From Pseudoluteimonas sp044226035 (GTDB lineage: Bacteria; Pseudomonadota; Gammaproteobacteria; Xanthomonadales; Xanthomonadaceae): a stretch of DNA of 64,000 bases. Location of the stretch: assembly GCA_044226035.1 (NCBI GenBank), contig JBGAHT010000004.1:9523-73522 (forward strand), written 5' to 3'. A program made the position numbers and the translations under genes. The notes beneath the pieces were generated by a model. The model did not search any database and had not been told where the DNA came from. It saw only the letters and a list, made by a program, of their open reading frames with translations. Positions 53,431 through 62,536 of this stretch are shown here, in pieces. Within the stretch, counting starts at the first letter, position 1; every line of letters starts with the position of its first letter.

Positions 53431-54150
53431 TCAAGTCGTACCCAGCACTTCCCGCAAAAATGGAACCGTGATGCGGCGCTGCGCCGCGAGCGAGGCGCGA
53501 TCCAGCCGCTCGAAGATCGCCGACAGGTCGGACAGGTCGCGGCTGCAGCGCGTCAGCAGCCAGTCGATCGCCGCGTCGTCGAAGGCCACGCCGCGATGCC
53601 GCGCGCGCAGGCGCAGCACCTCGCGGCGACCGTCGTCGTCCAGCGGCGACAACGCGATGCGATGGCATTGCGACAGCCGCGACACCAGGTCCGGCAACAC
53701 GAATCCCACGGCCGCGGGCGCGGCATCGGCGGCGTAGAGCAGCGCGATGCCATCGGCGCGCGCGTGGTTGTGCAGCTCGAACAGCGCGACTTCGTCCTCG
53801 CGTTCGCCGGCGATGGCTTCAAGGCCGTCCAGCGCGACGAGGTCGCGGCCGGCCACGAGTTCCAGCGCATCGCGCAAGCGCCCGCGCAGCGAGGCCAGCG
53901 GCAGGTAGGCGACGCGGCGGCCGAACGCATCCGCACCCGCGCAGGTCGCGCGCAGGAGATGGCTCTTGCCGGTGCCGCGCGCGCCTTCGACGTAGGCGCT
54001 TTCGCGCGAATCGCCGTGCGCCAGCGCGCGCAGCTGCGCCAGCGTCCCCGGCGGCGCGGCGACGAAGGTGTCGAAGCGCTGGTCGGGCGGCATGCGCAGT
54101 TCCAGCGCGAGCTGCGCGTGGCCGCGTGGTGCGTCGTCGCTGGGGCTCAC
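53431..54150 (-). CDS. hda: DnaA regulatory inactivator Hda
   Basis: 239 residues, AAA+ protein. A DNA-clamp-binding-like motif (QLALEL) at the N-terminus, Walker A GARGTGKSHLL, Walker B LVALDGLE, sensor 1 around FVLPDLVSRL and a DnaA-like lid (LLTRCSRDLSDLSAIFERLD). With the beta clamp it stimulates hydrolysis of DnaA-bound ATP and prevents re-initiation. GTG start overlapping the PerM stop (GTGA). Final gene of the DUF2066-perM-hda operon. Confidence 0.9.
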   Translation of the reverse strand: MSPSDDAPRGHAQLALELRMPPDQRFDTFVAAPPGTLAQLRALAHGDSRESAYVEGARGTGKSHLLRATCAGADAFGRRVAYLPLASLRGRLRDALELVAGRDLVALDGLEAIAGEREDEVALFELHNHARADGIALLYAADAAPAAVGFVLPDLVSRLSQCHRIALSPLDDDGRREVLRLRARHRGVAFDDAAIDWLLTRCSRDLSDLSAIFERLDRASLAAQRRITVPFLREVLGTT

Positions 54151-55316
54151 GCCGGCGGTGGATCCTGCGGCGGCGGCGCGGCTTCGGCGACGATCCCGGC
54201 CGGGGCTGCGGTTTCCGGCGGCAATGGATGCTCGCCCTGGTAGATGCGGCTGGCGCGATAGCGTTCCACCGCGTAGTGCAGCAACACGTTCGCCACCGCC
54301 GCCACCGGCAGCGCGAGCAGCATGCCGAGGAAGCCGAACAGCTGGCCGCCGGCGAGCACCGCGAAGATCACCGCGACCGGATGCAGGCCGATGCGGTCGC
54401 CGACGAGTTTCGGCGTAAGCCAGTAACTCTCGATCACCTGGCCGACGCCGAACACCGCGAGCACGCCGAGCAGGTGCGGCCAATCGCCGTACTGCACCAG
54501 CGAAGCGATGCCGCCGAACGCGACCACGGTGGCCGGGCCCAGGTAGGGCACGAAGGTGAGCAAGCCGGCGAGCACGCCGATCAGCACGCCGAGGTCCAGG
54601 CCCACCGCCCACAAGCCGATGCCGTAGAGCACGCCGAGGATCAGCATCACCAGGAACTGGCCGCGCAGGAACGCGCCGAGCACCGCGCTCGATTCCTGCG
54701 CCAGGCGCGACACGGTCGATTCGTGGTCGCGCGGCACGAGCGCGGCGACGCGTTCGACGAACACGTCCCAGTCGCGCAGGAAGAAGAACGTCAGCACCGG
54801 CAGCAGCACCACGTTCGCGACCAGGCCGAGCAGGGCGAAACCGGAACGCGAGACGTAGCCGAGCAAGGTCGCGGCGATGCCGCCGGCCTGTTGCCAGTGC
54901 GAACGCACCAGCTCGATCAGCCGCTCCGGGTCCAGCCACGCCATCAGCTGCATGCCGGTGCGGTGTTCCAGCCACGGCACGACCGTGCCGACCAGCCAGT
55001 CGCGGTAGCGCGGCAGCGATTGCACCAGGGTCAGGATCTGCCGCTCGAGCAGCGGCACCAGCAACACCAGCGCCAACGCCAGCACCAGCATCATGCCGCC
55101 GAACACCAGCAGCACCGCCGCGTTGCGCGACAGGCCGCGGCGCTCGATGCGGTCCACCAGCGGATCGCCGAGCCAGCCGAGCAGCGCGGCGAGCACGAAC
55201 GGCGACAGCACCGGCGCCAGCAGCCACAGCAGCCAGCCGGCGAGCAGCGCCACCACCGTCCATTGCAGGCGGCGGTAGAAGCGCGCGATCTCGTGCAGCG
55301 GCGTGGCTTCGGCCAT
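54147..55316 (-). CDS. AI-2E/PerM family membrane protein
   Basis: 389 residues, about eight hydrophobic helices. Family blocks: LSPFVLAALLGWLGDPLVDR, a central amphipathic region, FFFLRDWDVFVERVAALVP and FVPYLGPATVVAFGGIASL, then the VIESYWLTPKLVGDRIGLHP signature. Members include the autoinducer-2 exporter and ion or permease-like proteins, so the substrate is unknown. C-terminal Pro/Ala-rich tail. Its start shares one base with the DUF2066 stop. Confidence 0.9.
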   Translation of the reverse strand: MAEATPLHEIARFYRRLQWTVVALLAGWLLWLLAPVLSPFVLAALLGWLGDPLVDRIERRGLSRNAAVLLVFGGMMLVLALALVLLVPLLERQILTLVQSLPRYRDWLVGTVVPWLEHRTGMQLMAWLDPERLIELVRSHWQQAGGIAATLLGYVSRSGFALLGLVANVVLLPVLTFFFLRDWDVFVERVAALVPRDHESTVSRLAQESSAVLGAFLRGQFLVMLILGVLYGIGLWAVGLDLGVLIGVLAGLLTFVPYLGPATVVAFGGIASLVQYGDWPHLLGVLAVFGVGQVIESYWLTPKLVGDRIGLHPVAVIFAVLAGGQLFGFLGMLLALPVAAVANVLLHYAVERYRASRIYQGEHPLPPETAAPAGIVAEAAPPPQDPPPA

Positions 55317-56392
55317 CAGCGCAGGCGGAACACCGGCGGCGCGCCGTCGGCGGCGGTGTCGTCCGGCACCAGCGCATCGCCGGCGAGGCGGCGGAAACCG
55401 GCGAGGCCGGTGGTCAGGTCGAGCTGCACGTCCAGCGTGCCCGGCGCGGCGCGCACCGGGCGGAAGGCGCGCACCACCGACACCTTCTGCAGCAGCGCGG
55501 ACAGGCGGATGTAGTCGTCGCCGTTGTCGATGCCGGCGAAGCTCACCGTGTAGCTGCCCGGGCTGCCCACGCCGGGACCGCTGCGTCGGGCGTAGCGCTT
55601 CACCAGCGCGTTCGCGGCGCCATCCGCGCCCGCGGCCATCACCCGCCGCGCGTCGGTGTCGTCGCCGCTCCAGCGCGAAAGCACGCGCCCGCCGTCGACC
55701 AGGATCCAGTCCGCGTGCCAGCCCGCGCCCTTGCGGGAAAGCTTGCCGATCAGCTGCATCGGCGGGCTGTAGCGGCTGGAAATGCGCGCGATGGCGGCGG
55801 TGTCGCCGCGCCAGATCGCGCCGGCGGCGGCCTGTTCGGCGGCGTTCCCGGCCGGCAGGCCGAGCTTGTAGCCGCGGGCCTTGGCGCGGTCGAGGATGGA
55901 ACGCGCCGCGTTCGCCTGCCCTAGCCCGACCAGGCGCGGGCCGCTGCCATCGTCGATGGCGAGCCACAGCACCGGCTTGGGCCGCGGTTCGGGCCACACC
56001 GGCAGGCCCAGGTCGCCGGCCATTTCCTGCACCTTCGCCGGATCGAAATGCACCACCAGCGTGGTGCCGAAGGTCGGCGCGCCGGTGGTCGCGGACACGC
56101 CTTCGTCCTGGCGGTAGTCGTAGCCGGTGACGTAGTCCTGGGCGCGCTTGAGCTCGGCGCCGACGCCGGGCTGGGCGGCGGCATCGCGGCCGCCGGAGAG
56201 GTTGTTCAGCACCTGCACCAGCGCGCGCGCGAACGCCGAATTGCGCTCGGCCGTGTTCTGGCTGTTGACCGGCACTTCGGCGTCGAACAGGCCGGTGGCG
56301 CGGGCGCGATCGCCCTCCACGCGCTGCGCCAGCGCGCTTCCGGCGACCAGCAGCGCGGCCAACAGACAGGTCCAGCGGATCCAACGGCGCAT
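55316..56392 (-). CDS. exported DUF2066 protein
   Basis: 358 residues with a signal peptide (MRRWIRWTCLLAALLVAGSA, cleavage after ALA). DUF2066 features: FDAEVPVNSQNTAERNSAFA, RALVQVLNNLSG near the N-terminus and a central LWLAIDDGSGPRLVG stretch. Function is unknown. Its conserved position beside purM and upstream of perM-hda is typical of gammaproteobacteria. It diverges from purM. Confidence 0.87.
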   Translation of the reverse strand: MRRWIRWTCLLAALLVAGSALAQRVEGDRARATGLFDAEVPVNSQNTAERNSAFARALVQVLNNLSGGRDAAAQPGVGAELKRAQDYVTGYDYRQDEGVSATTGAPTFGTTLVVHFDPAKVQEMAGDLGLPVWPEPRPKPVLWLAIDDGSGPRLVGLGQANAARSILDRAKARGYKLGLPAGNAAEQAAAGAIWRGDTAAIARISSRYSPPMQLIGKLSRKGAGWHADWILVDGGRVLSRWSGDDTDARRVMAAGADGAANALVKRYARRSGPGVGSPGSYTVSFAGIDNGDDYIRLSALLQKVSVVRAFRPVRAAPGTLDVQLDLTTGLAGFRRLAGDALVPDDTAADGAPPVFRLR

Positions 56393-56471
56393 TCGGCATC
56401 CTGCACGTGCGGTGATGGTGGAATGGTGCCGCAGGCGGGCCAGCGCGTCCATGCGCAGCGCGGGCGCGGGT

Positions 56472-56477
56472 TAAAAT
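56472..56477 (+). promoter_or_regulatory. candidate -10 box for purM
   Basis: TAAAAT 31 bases before the GTG start, in a context (TTAAAATCGCG) resembling the TATAATCGCG ahead of ispB. No clear -35. No PurR operator was recognised. Confidence 0.35.
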
Positions 56478-56508
56478 CGCGCTTTCCCGCAGCCGTTCCG
56501 AGGCCCAC

Positions 56509-57552
56509 GTGCCCCAGCCCCCCGCCTCCGCCGGCCTGACCTACCGCGATGCCGGCGTCGACATCGACGCGGGCAACGAAGTCGTCGAACGGATCAAGCC
56601 GCTGGTCCGGGCGACCATGCGCCCGGAAGTGCTGGGCGGCGTGGGCCTGTTCGGCGGCCTGTTCGACCTCGCCGGCCGCTACCGGGAGCCGGTGCTGGTC
56701 TCCGGCACCGACGGCGTCGGCACCAAGCTGATCCTCGCCAAGCAGTTGAACCGGCACGACGGCATCGGCCAGGACCTGGTCGCGATGTGCGTGAACGACG
56801 TGCTGGTGCAGGGCGCCGAGCCGCTGTTCTTCCTCGACTACTTCGCCACCGGCAAGCTCGATGTCGAGACCACGGTGAACGTGGTCGCCGGCATCGCCAG
56901 GGGTTGCGAAATCGCCGGCTGCGCGCTGATCGGCGGCGAAACCGCGGAAATGCCCGACATGTATCCGCCGGGCGAATACGACCTGGCCGGCTTCACCGTC
57001 GGCGCGGTGGAGAAATCCAAGCTGGTGGATTCCAGCAAGCTGCGCGAAGGCGACGTGCTGGTCGGCATCGCCTCCAGCGGCCCGCATTCCAACGGCTATT
57101 CGCTGGTGCGCAGGATCCTCGAACGCGCGGGAAACCCGCTGGACCTCGACCTTGGCGGCGTGACCCTCGCCGATGCGCTGATGGCGCCGACGCGCATCTA
57201 CGTCAAGCCGGTGCTGGAACTGCTGGCCAGGCACGACATCCACGCCATGGCCCACGTCACCGGCGGCGCGCTGGTGGAGAAGATCATCCGCGTGGTGCCG
57301 AGGGAATTCGGCCTCGAGATCGATACCTCGTCGTGGCCGCTGCCGGCGGTGTTCGACTGGCTGCAACGCGAAGGCAACGTCGCGCGCGAGGAGATGTGGC
57401 GCACGTTCAACTGCGGCATCGGCTTCGTGCTGATGCTCTCGCCGGGCGATGCCGCCGCCGTCGAAGCCGACCTCGATCGCCTCGGCCTGGCGCACTGGCG
57501 CATCGGCCGGGTGACGAAGGCCGGCGACGGCGAACGCCTGCGCATCGGCTGA
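56509..57552 (+). CDS. purM: phosphoribosylformylglycinamidine cyclo-ligase (AIR synthetase)
   Basis: 347 residues. Fifth step of de novo purine synthesis: ATP-dependent closure of FGAM to AIR. Signature motifs SGTDGVGTKLILA, GGETAEMPDMYPPGEYDLAG, IASSGPHSNGYSLVRRIL and HVTGGALVEKI. Starts with GTG, with GAGG 5 bases upstream. It heads a plus-strand run with two small membrane-protein genes and purN. Confidence 0.96.
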   Translation: MPQPPASAGLTYRDAGVDIDAGNEVVERIKPLVRATMRPEVLGGVGLFGGLFDLAGRYREPVLVSGTDGVGTKLILAKQLNRHDGIGQDLVAMCVNDVLVQGAEPLFFLDYFATGKLDVETTVNVVAGIARGCEIAGCALIGGETAEMPDMYPPGEYDLAGFTVGAVEKSKLVDSSKLREGDVLVGIASSGPHSNGYSLVRRILERAGNPLDLDLGGVTLADALMAPTRIYVKPVLELLARHDIHAMAHVTGGALVEKIIRVVPREFGLEIDTSSWPLPAVFDWLQREGNVAREEMWRTFNCGIGFVLMLSPGDAAAVEADLDRLGLAHWRIGRVTKAGDGERLRIG

Positions 57553-57559
57553 GCCGCGC

Positions 57560-57871
57560 ATGCTGATCGGCGTCCGCCTGTCCGACCTCGGCCGTCGCAG
57601 CCGCTGGTTGCTGGCGATCGCCAGCGCGCTGTTCCTGGCCGCGCTGGCCGCGACCTTCCTCTTCCCGCAATCGCCGCTTTGGATGCTGCGCGCGTGGCTG
57701 CTGGCGATCCTGTTCCTCGGCGGCTACTGGCTGTCGTTCCTGGCCGACCTGCGCGGCCGCCTGGGCGCGTGGCAACTGGCGCTGGCCAGCCTGTTCGGCG
57801 TGCTCGCATGGCTGCTGGTGCTGGCGATGCTGCTGTTGTGGCCGCAGCTGCTCGGCGGCGGAACGCGTTGA
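57560..57871 (+). CDS. small three-helix membrane protein of unknown function
   Basis: 103 residues, almost wholly hydrophobic: RWLLAIASALFLAALAATFL, WLLAILFLGGYWLSFLADL and ASLFGVLAWLLVLAMLLLWP. No family recognised. It starts 7 bp after purM and shares one base with the next start (TGATG), so it is in the pur operon. Confidence 0.65.
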   Translation: MLIGVRLSDLGRRSRWLLAIASALFLAALAATFLFPQSPLWMLRAWLLAILFLGGYWLSFLADLRGRLGAWQLALASLFGVLAWLLVLAMLLLWPQLLGGGTR

Positions 57872-58506
57872 TGGGTAATGAACAATCCGTCGTCAAGAAG
57901 GTCGTTTTCGGCCTGACCCTCGGCATCTTCATCGCCAGCTGGATCGCTCCGCGCTGGCCGTTCGAACAGGCCATGCACAGTAGCCTGACCGTAGTCGGAC
58001 TTGGTTGGCTGTGGTGGCATGACCGTCGATGGCCGTTGCAGCCGCTGCAGTACTCCCTCGTCTGCGCCTTCGTCGTAGCGCACTGCATCGGCGCACGCTG
58101 GCTATATTCATATGTTCCCTACGATTCCTGGCTGCAGTCGCTGATCGGCTGGTCCCCGGCAAAAGCCTTCGGCTGGCAACGGAATCATTACGATCGCCTC
58201 GTCCACCTGCTCTACGGCATTTGCATCACTCCTGCCATCTGCAGTTGGTTGCGCCAACGGTGGCCGCTGATTTCTGTACGAAATGCCTTCGTGCTAGCCG
58301 TGATGTCAATAATGTGCACCAGCCTGATCTACGAATGGATGGAATGGGGCGTTGCGCTCACGCTATCTCCCAAGGATGCCGAGTCGTACAACGGCCAACA
58401 GGGCGACATCTGGGATGCGCATGCCGACATGCTCATGGCCACCATTGGCGCATTGCTATCCTGGCCAGTGACGCGAATGCAAAGCACTCCGCGGAGTGCG
58501 TCATGA
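57871..58506 (+). CDS. DUF2238 family inner-membrane protein (YjdF-like)
   Basis: 211 residues, about six transmembrane helices. Conserved DUF2238 residues: RNHYDRLVHLLYGI, SLIYEWMEWGVAL and QGDIWDAHADMLMATIGALL, in which buried His, Asp and Glu suggest a metal or proton site. Function unknown. Its composition is less GC-rich than its neighbours (many ATT/ACC/TAC codons), a possible sign of recent acquisition, yet it is coupled to purN by a 4-bp overlap. Confidence 0.82.
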   Translation: MGNEQSVVKKVVFGLTLGIFIASWIAPRWPFEQAMHSSLTVVGLGWLWWHDRRWPLQPLQYSLVCAFVVAHCIGARWLYSYVPYDSWLQSLIGWSPAKAFGWQRNHYDRLVHLLYGICITPAICSWLRQRWPLISVRNAFVLAVMSIMCTSLIYEWMEWGVALTLSPKDAESYNGQQGDIWDAHADMLMATIGALLSWPVTRMQSTPRSAS

Positions 58507-59180
58507 CGAATCATCTGCCGCGGTTGGTCGTGCTCGCCTCGGGCCGCGGCAGCAACCTGCAGGCGATCCTCGACGCGGTCGCGAACGGCACGCTCGACGC
58601 CGAAGTGGCCGGCGTGTTCTCCGACAAGCCCGGCTGCGAGGCCTTGCGGCGCGTGCCGGACGCATCGCGCTGGTCGCGCGATGCGTCGGCATACGCGGAT
58701 CGCGCGGATTTCGACGCCGAACTCGCCGATGCGGTGGCGGCCTCGCATCCGGACTGGATCGTCTGCGCCGGCTACCTGCGCATCCTCGGCGAGGGCTTCG
58801 TCGCGCGCTTCGCCGGGCGCCTGCTCAACATCCACCCCTCGCTGCTGCCCAGGCATCGCGGGCTGCGCACGCATGCGCGCGCGATCGAGGCCGGCGACGC
58901 CGAGCACGGCGCCAGCGTGCACTTCGTCGTGCCCGAACTCGACGCCGGCGCGGTGGTCGCGCAGGCGGTGGTCCCGGTGCGCGCGGGCGAATCGGCCGGC
59001 GAGCTCGCGCAGCGGGTGCTGGCGCGCGAGCATCCGCTGCTGCTGGCGACGCTGCGGCTGGCGGTGGCCGGCCGGATCGAGGAGCGCGATGGCCGCGCAT
59101 GGCTGGATGGTCACCCGTTGTTCAAGCCGCTGCGTCTATCGTCCGCCGGCGATTTCAACGAGCCCACGCGCCAACCATGA
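58503..59180 (+). CDS. purN: phosphoribosylglycinamide formyltransferase
   Basis: 225 residues. Transfers a formyl group from 10-formyl-THF to GAR, step three of purine synthesis. Motifs: LVVLASGRGSNLQAILDA, VCAGYLRILGEGFVARF, LNIHPSLLPRHRGLRTHARA and the catalytic Asp region HFVVPELDAGAVVAQ. Linked to purM through two small membrane genes. Its stop overlaps the first DUF3108 gene. Confidence 0.95.
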   Translation: MTNHLPRLVVLASGRGSNLQAILDAVANGTLDAEVAGVFSDKPGCEALRRVPDASRWSRDASAYADRADFDAELADAVAASHPDWIVCAGYLRILGEGFVARFAGRLLNIHPSLLPRHRGLRTHARAIEAGDAEHGASVHFVVPELDAGAVVAQAVVPVRAGESAGELAQRVLAREHPLLLATLRLAVAGRIEERDGRAWLDGHPLFKPLRLSSAGDFNEPTRQP

Positions 59181-59947
59181 CGCGCCTCAAGACCTTCTCC
59201 CGCACCGTCCTGTTCGTGGCGACCGTGGCTTTGTCGTTCGGCGCCATCGCCGCGGAACCGCCGCAGCAATTGTTGCCGGCATCCGAAGCGCCGCCCGCGC
59301 CCACGCCGGTGTTGCGGCCGTTCGTGGCCCAGTACCAGGTGTTCGACCATGGCCGTTCGCTCGGCACCGCGACCATGCAGGTGGTCGCCCTCGACGGCGG
59401 GCGCTGGCGCGTGGACCTGACGATGAAGGGCGGCGGCCTGCTGCGCATCGCCGGGCTCAACCTCGAGCAGAGCACGGTGTTCGACGTGGTCGACGGCCGT
59501 TACCGCCCGCTCGGCCAGAGCACGGTGCGGCGCGTGTTCCTCAGCAAGCGGCGCACGGCCGCCGGCTACGACTGGGCGAAACGCAGCGTGCAATGGACCG
59601 GCGACGTCAAGGACACGCGGCGTGCACCGGTGCCGCTGCAGGATGGCGACATGAGCGGCCTGCTGATCAACCTCGCGATCATCCGCGACGCCACGCCGGG
59701 CGCGGCCCTGCATTACCGCTTCGTCGACGACGGCCGCGCGCGGCAGCAGGACTATGTCGTGGCCGCGCAGACACAGGCCATTCAGGTCGGAGACCTCAAT
59801 TTCGACGCGTTGCGGGTCGACCGCAGCAATCCCGGCATCGAACAGACCAGCATCTGGGTCGCGGCCGGCGTGCCGACGCCGCTGCGCATGCTGCAGAGCG
59901 AGAACGGCGAAACCGGGCTCGACCTGGTCCTCGTCGGTTACCAGTGA
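59177..59947 (+). CDS. exported DUF3108 protein, copy 1
   Basis: 256 residues with a signal peptide (MTRLKTFSRTVLFVATVALS, cleavage near IAAEP) and a Pro-rich linker. DUF3108 beta-rich body: FVAQYQVFDHGRSLGTATMQ, GLLRIAGLNLEQSTVFDVVD, GYDWAKRSVQWTGDVK and LHYRFVDDGRARQQDY. Function unknown; members are often periplasmic and coupled to purN. 4-bp overlap with purN. Confidence 0.85.
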   Translation: MTRLKTFSRTVLFVATVALSFGAIAAEPPQQLLPASEAPPAPTPVLRPFVAQYQVFDHGRSLGTATMQVVALDGGRWRVDLTMKGGGLLRIAGLNLEQSTVFDVVDGRYRPLGQSTVRRVFLSKRRTAAGYDWAKRSVQWTGDVKDTRRAPVPLQDGDMSGLLINLAIIRDATPGAALHYRFVDDGRARQQDYVVAAQTQAIQVGDLNFDALRVDRSNPGIEQTSIWVAAGVPTPLRMLQSENGETGLDLVLVGYQ

Positions 59948-59964
59948 TTTCGAAAGGATTCCCC

Positions 59965-60657
59965 ATGAACGACCGCATCGCCATCCGCCTGTTGCCCCTG
60001 CTGCTCGCCGCGGCCAGCGCCGCGTCGGCGGCCGCGCCGGCTTCGATCAAGCCGTATTCGGCCGATTACGACGCCAGCTACATGGGCATGCACGGCACCG
60101 GCCACATGACCCTGGCGCAACAGGCCGGCGGCCGCTGGGTGTATTCGCTGCGCATCGGCAGCCCGCTCGCGCAGCTGTCGCAGAGCACCGTGTTCGACCA
60201 GGCCGGCGACGGGCTGCGCCCGCTCTCGGGCACCGATTCGTCGACGTTCCTGGTGAAGCGCGTGACCAAGCAGGCCAGCTACGACTGGAAGGCGGGCCAG
60301 GCCAGCTGGAGCGGCGACGTGAAGCCCGACCGCGCGGGGCCGGTGGCGCTGCAGGCCGGCGACGTCGACGCGATGCTGCTCAACCTGGCCCTGCCGCGCG
60401 ACGTGGCCGCGGGCCGCTCGCTGCACTACCGCATGGTCGACGACGGCCGCGCCAAGCCGGTGAACTGCAGCACGACCAGCAAGGAAACGCTGCACGCCGG
60501 CGGCAAGTCGCTGCAGGCGACCAAGGTCAGCTGCGACCTCGGGCCCAACAAGCAGATCCTGCTGTGGGTGGTGGATGGCATGCCGTTCCCGGCGCGGATC
60601 CTGCAGCGCAAGGACGGCCAGGACGACATCGACCTGAGCCTGGCCAAGGCCAGCTGA
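59965..60657 (+). CDS. exported DUF3108 protein, copy 2
   Basis: 230 residues, paralogue of the preceding gene: signal peptide MNDRIAIRLLPLLLAAASAA, then YSADYDASYMGMHGTGHMTL, SPLAQLSQSTVFDQAGDGLR, SYDWKAGQASWSGDVKPDRA and LHYRMVDDGRAKPVN. Two cysteines (NCSTTS, SCDLGP) could form a disulfide. AAAGGA precedes the ATG. It ends just before the tandem hairpin array. Confidence 0.85.
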   Translation: MNDRIAIRLLPLLLAAASAASAAAPASIKPYSADYDASYMGMHGTGHMTLAQQAGGRWVYSLRIGSPLAQLSQSTVFDQAGDGLRPLSGTDSSTFLVKRVTKQASYDWKAGQASWSGDVKPDRAGPVALQAGDVDAMLLNLALPRDVAAGRSLHYRMVDDGRAKPVNCSTTSKETLHAGGKSLQATKVSCDLGPNKQILLWVVDGMPFPARILQRKDGQDDIDLSLAKAS

Positions 60658-60665
60658 GGCGGATT

Positions 60666-60870
60666 CGTTCGTGGCGGGAAGGGTTTGTCGAAGCCGCAGG
60701 CTGGGCAAACCGTAACCCGTTCGTGGTGAGGAGGGTTTGTCGAAGCCTCAGGCTGGGCAAACCGTGACCCGTTCGTGGCGGGAAGGGTTTGTCGAAGCCG
60801 CAGGCTGGGCAAACCGTGACCCGTTCGTGGTGAGGAGGGTTTGTCGAAGCCGCAGGCTGGGCAAACCCGT
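60666..60870. repeat. four tandem 52-bp hairpin repeats
   Basis: Units start CGTTCGTGG at 60666, 60718, 60770 and 60822, exactly 52 bp apart. Two variants alternate A-B-A-B (GGCGGGAAGGG and GGTGAGGAGGG after the CGTTCGT start), implying duplication of a 104-bp dimer. Each unit forms a hairpin with outer GGTTTG/CAAACC and inner AGCC/GGCT stems. The array lies between convergent DUF3108 and murA genes. Confidence 0.95.
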
Positions 60871-60894
60871 CTCGAACCACGCCCGCTTCGCGCC

Positions 60895-62151
<1,257 letters not shown>

Positions 62152-62159
62152 GGTTTTCC

Positions 62160-62256
62160 GGGATTGGAGATTCGGGATCGGGGATTCGGAACAGCGGCGG
62201 CGATGTGTCGATCGGGCTTACCAATCCCGAATCACGAATCACCAATTCCGGCTTCT
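62160..62256. repeat. GGGATTC-type repeat pair between murA and ibaG
   Basis: Plus-strand GGGATTGGAGATTCGGGATC (62160-62179) faces the inverse run ACCAATCCCGAATCACGAATC (from 62220), forming an imperfect inverted pair of heptamer-like repeats. The right run enters the 3' end of ibaG. Related to the in-frame repeat in murD2. Confidence 0.75.
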
Positions 62257-62474
62257 TCCGGCGTCTGCGTGCGCAGGGCGAGCGCGTGGATCTCTCCGCC
62301 CATCAGCTCGCCCAGGGTCGCGTAAACCATGCGGTGCCGCGCCAGCGGCAGCTTGCCGCGGAAGGCCTCGCTGACCACCTGCGCCTCGAAATGCACGCCG
62401 TCCTCGCCCTGCACGTCGACCCGCGCGCCGGGCAGGCCGGCTTCGATCAGGGCACGGATGCGGTCTGCGTTCAT
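62232..62474 (-). CDS. ibaG: BolA/IbaG family Fe-S metabolism protein
   Basis: 80 residues. BolA fold with VDVQGEDGVHFEAQVVSEAF, a conserved His in the RHRMVYATLGEL helix, and IHALALRTQTPEE. BolA proteins work with monothiol glutaredoxins in Fe-S trafficking. Location beside murA identifies it as the IbaG (YrbA) branch. The last residues (AGIGDS) and the stop are encoded by the GGGATTC-type repeat, so the original C-terminus may have been replaced. Diverges from kdsD. Confidence 0.9.
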   Translation of the reverse strand: MNADRIRALIEAGLPGARVDVQGEDGVHFEAQVVSEAFRGKLPLARHRMVYATLGELMGGEIHALALRTQTPEEAGIGDS

Positions 62475-62536
62475 CGCGGCGGGCACCGGGGCGCGTAAAC
62501 TGAATGCGTCAGTGTAACGGAAACCACCTTCGCCCC

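Noticed and set aside
60666..60870. CRISPR array
   Set aside because: The units are contiguous 52-bp repeats with no unique spacers and no cas genes nearby. It is a tandem hairpin array.
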